The translations under genes and the position numbers were made by a program. DNA of 41,407 bases. It comes from Allobosea sp. CRIB-10. Its GTDB lineage: Bacteria; Pseudomonadota; Alphaproteobacteria; Rhizobiales; Beijerinckiaceae. Numbering within the stretch: position 1 is the stretch's first letter; every line of letters begins with the position of its first letter. Positions 39,999 to 41,407 of the stretch are shown piece by piece. The notes beneath the pieces are model-generated. The model was given only the letters and a program-made list of their open reading frames with translations. It ran no database searches and was not told the origin of the DNA. The DNA lies in the NCBI RefSeq assembly GCF_900112185.1, contig NZ_FOKP01000036.1:1-41407 (forward strand), written 5' to 3'.

Positions 39999-40583
39999 CT
40001 ATTCCGGAATGGGCTCCGCCGCCCCCTGCCCCGCCGCGCCCGCCTGCCGCAACGCCTCCTCGGCCGCGAGAAAGGCCGCGACCTCCGGGCTCGGTTCCGG
40101 GCTTTCCGCCGTGACGCCCATCTCGGCGAAGAGGCGGGCTGCCGGCACATAGGCCCTGCCCTTGCGGTCATAGAGCGCAGCCCGCACGAGCGCGACGGCG
40201 GCGACGATCTCCTTGCCGTCGCGGCCGTCGGCGAGGATGCGGTGCTGGATCACGACCCAGCCCTCGCTCCAGCAGAGCAGCCGCGTCTCCAGCCTGAGCG
40301 CCCGGAACAGGCGGACCTCGCGGCGGAAGCGGATCGTGCCGCAATTGACCACCGGGACCCAGCCATGGCGCAGGATCGCCCGCCAGAGGCCGCTGCGCAG
40401 CATCAGGTCGGCGCGGCCGAGGTCCATCAGCCCCCAATAGCGCGCATTGTTCATGTGAAGGCTGGTGTCGAGATCGTGGAGCCAGACCCGGAAGGGCAGG
40501 ATCGAGGCCTCGAAAGGCGGCTTCAACTTGGGCTGGAAGGGCCGCGTCAGCAGCAGCCAGATCAGGCGAAACCAGAGATTCAT
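39999..40583 (-). CDS. acyl-CoA thioesterase-like hotdog protein (THEM6/4HBT type)
   Basis: Thioesterase-fold protein of 194 residues. A basic, hydrophobic N terminus (MNLWFRLIWLLLTRPFQPKL) may be a membrane anchor. The hotdog domain has LHDLDTSLHMNNARYWGLMD, with the aspartate and HMNN motif conserved in 4HBT-type enzymes. RADLMLRSGLWRAILRHGWV and GTIRFRREVRLFRALRLETR follow. The end is disordered and Glu/Ala/Pro-rich. It belongs to the FcoT/THEM6-like group without known substrate. It is divergent from an Lrp/AsnC regulator with 249 bp between, which hold repeated TTTTTGCGCAGA sequences. Confidence 0.9.
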   Translation of the reverse strand: MNLWFRLIWLLLTRPFQPKLKPPFEASILPFRVWLHDLDTSLHMNNARYWGLMDLGRADLMLRSGLWRAILRHGWVPVVNCGTIRFRREVRLFRALRLETRLLCWSEGWVVIQHRILADGRDGKEIVAAVALVRAALYDRKGRAYVPAARLFAEMGVTAESPEPSPEVAAFLAAEEALRQAGAAGQGAAEPIPE

Positions 40584-40620
40584 CGGAAGCGTCCCGAACG
40601 AGATAGTTCAGTTGTAAACA

Positions 40621-40632
40621 TTTTTGCGCAGA
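40621..40632 (-). promoter_or_regulatory. TTTTTGCGCAGA half-site near thioesterase gene
   Basis: This 12-base sequence is identical to 40759-40770, which is half of the perfect palindrome upstream of the Lrp/AsnC gene. It lies 38 bp upstream of the thioesterase start. The pair suggests that the Lrp-type regulator contacts both promoter regions. Confidence 0.4.
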
Positions 40633-40763
40633 CGGCCAGCGGTGTGGCCTGTCGCAGCGGCATGCTGCGCTGCACGATCCTGCGGCACAGGCCGCTGTGA
40701 CGGCGCCGCCATGCGGCCAATGCGGGCCTGCGCGCAAGATCATGCTTGCCAAGCGCGCTTTTT

Positions 40764-40781
40764 GCGCAGAAACATCTGCGC
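40764..40781. promoter_or_regulatory. candidate Lrp/AsnC operator
   Basis: GCGCAGA, AACA, TCTGCGC: a perfect palindrome with 7-bp arms, 52 bp upstream of the Lrp/AsnC start. The AT-rich flanks (CTTTTT before, TTTCC after) suit Lrp-type wrapping. The assignment is from position and symmetry. Confidence 0.55.
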
Positions 40782-40832
40782 TTTCCGGCGACGGCGTCAG
40801 ACGCCGCCGGCCCACGGGACGACGCCCCAGCG

Positions 40833-41297
40833 ATGCAGATCGAACTCGATTCGCGCGACAGGACGATCCTGCGCATCCTCCAGAAGGATGGCCGGATCAC
40901 CAATTCGGACCTTGCCGAGAAGGTGCATCTCTCGCCCTCGGCCTGCCTGCGCCGCGTGCGCCAGCTCGAGGAGAGCGGGCTGATCCGCGGCTATGTGATG
41001 ATGCTCGACGAGCGCATCGCCGGCTTCCCCGGCACCGCCTTCGTCTTCGTCACGCTCGACCAGCAGGGCCGGGCCTCGCTGGAGAGCTTCGAGAAGGCCG
41101 TGCAGGACCTGCCGGAGATCCTCGAATGCCATCTGCTCGCCGGCGCGCACGACTATCTGATGCGGGTGATCTATCGCGACAGCGCCGACTTCGAGCGCAT
41201 CCACACCGACATCATCACGCAGTTGCCGGGCGTCACCCGGGTGCAGTCGACCCTGACGCTGCGGACGATCAAGAAGACCTCGTCGCTGCCGATGTGA
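40833..41297 (+). CDS. Lrp/AsnC family transcriptional regulator
   Basis: Feast/famine regulator of 154 residues. The N-terminal helix-turn-helix is SRDRTILRILQKDGRITNSD and LAEKVHLSPSACLRRVRQLE, followed by ESGLIRGYVMMLDERIAG. The C-terminal RAM ligand domain has EILECHLLAGAHDYLMRVIY and LPGVTRVQSTLTLRTIKKTS, the usual family end. The ATG at 40833 gives the standard family length; an upstream in-frame start adds 29 residues encoded across the palindrome. It is probably sensitive to an amino acid. The likely targets are itself and the divergent thioesterase, from shared sequence motifs. Confidence 0.95.
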   Translation: MQIELDSRDRTILRILQKDGRITNSDLAEKVHLSPSACLRRVRQLEESGLIRGYVMMLDERIAGFPGTAFVFVTLDQQGRASLESFEKAVQDLPEILECHLLAGAHDYLMRVIYRDSADFERIHTDIITQLPGVTRVQSTLTLRTIKKTSSLPM

Positions 41298-41407
41298 GGC
41301 GAAGCCTTTTGCCCTTGTAACTCTCATTTTGCCTCATCTGCTATACCAGCGGTTGCGGTGGCAGGTGGAAGACCGACAGCCCTGAGGGACACCAAGCCCG
41401 TGGGTGA
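41298..41407. other. region after the Lrp/AsnC gene, at window edge
   Basis: No gene or terminator hairpin recognised. CTATAC at 41341-41346 could be a -10 box, but no well-spaced -35 box is seen. The sequence from 41347 on (GCGGTTGCGGTGGCAGGTGG and following) has several short self-complementary stretches and could be the start of a structured transcript that continues outside the window. Confidence 0.25.

Noticed and set aside
41341..41407. 6S RNA, SRP RNA, RNase P RNA or cobalamin riboswitch start at the right edge
   Set aside because: I could not match the conserved bases of any of these by eye in the 60 available bases.

Overview
The window is GC-rich (about two thirds G+C by eye) and reads as a chromosome segment of an alphaproteobacterium of the order Hyphomicrobiales (Rhizobiales), probably close to Bosea or Bradyrhizobium. 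This is inferred from the mix of families: DUF930 and DUF2076 proteins, hisS-hisZ-hisG order, an alphaproteobacterial RpoH-type promoter joined to a CIRCE element at groESL, an EcfG-like promoter, and a symporter-fused hybrid histidine kinase. No rRNA, tRNA, CRISPR array or complete classical insertion sequence was seen.

Layout. 1-5.9 kb: chemotaxis receptor (cut by the window edge), L,D-transpeptidase lipoprotein, UDP-glucose dehydrogenase, a DUF2076 protein and a second L,D-transpeptidase. 6-9.8 kb: polysaccharide flippase, a frameshifted TauE/SafE exporter, a GNAT enzyme overlapping a DMT exporter. 9.9-13.9 kb: DUF930 protein, VOC protein plus a small beta-barrel-like protein, AraC regulator, and a MarR / thioesterase / DUF1801 group. 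14-18.9 kb: groES-groEL, DoxX, and a BacA-like ABC exporter. 19-23.6 kb: META-domain protein and hisS-hisZ-hisG. 23.8-24.9 kb: an unrecognised gene whose frame is broken twice. 25-31.6 kb: LysR regulator divergent from glcD-glcE-glcF and an SMP-30 lactonase. 31.6-41.3 kb: AbrB-type membrane protein, aminotransferase, mscL, a quinone oxidoreductase with a divergent HxlR regulator, a 1192-residue sensor kinase, a thioesterase and a divergent Lrp/AsnC regulator.

The most unusual structure is in the glc operon. Between glcD and glcE lies a unit of about 395 bp consisting of one GIY-YIG endonuclease gene tightly framed by two inverted repeats of 46-48 bp. Each repeat begins with GTCAT followed by a nested hairpin whose inner stem changes sequence but keeps pairing. 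A gene-less pair of the same repeats lies at 18909-19053. Looser GTCAT-headed hairpin pairs lie between glcE and glcF, between glcF and the lactonase, and between hisZ and hisS, with single copies elsewhere. The arrangement resembles REP sequences with their RAYT transposases, but with a GIY-YIG nuclease in the transposase position. That link is an inference.

Regulatory sequences visible directly include CIRCE plus RpoH-type promoter (groESL), an EcfG-like promoter (first L,D-transpeptidase), and palindromes placed as operators for the MarR, LysR, HxlR and Lrp regulators. Three apparent frameshifts in two genes could be real decay or base-calling errors.
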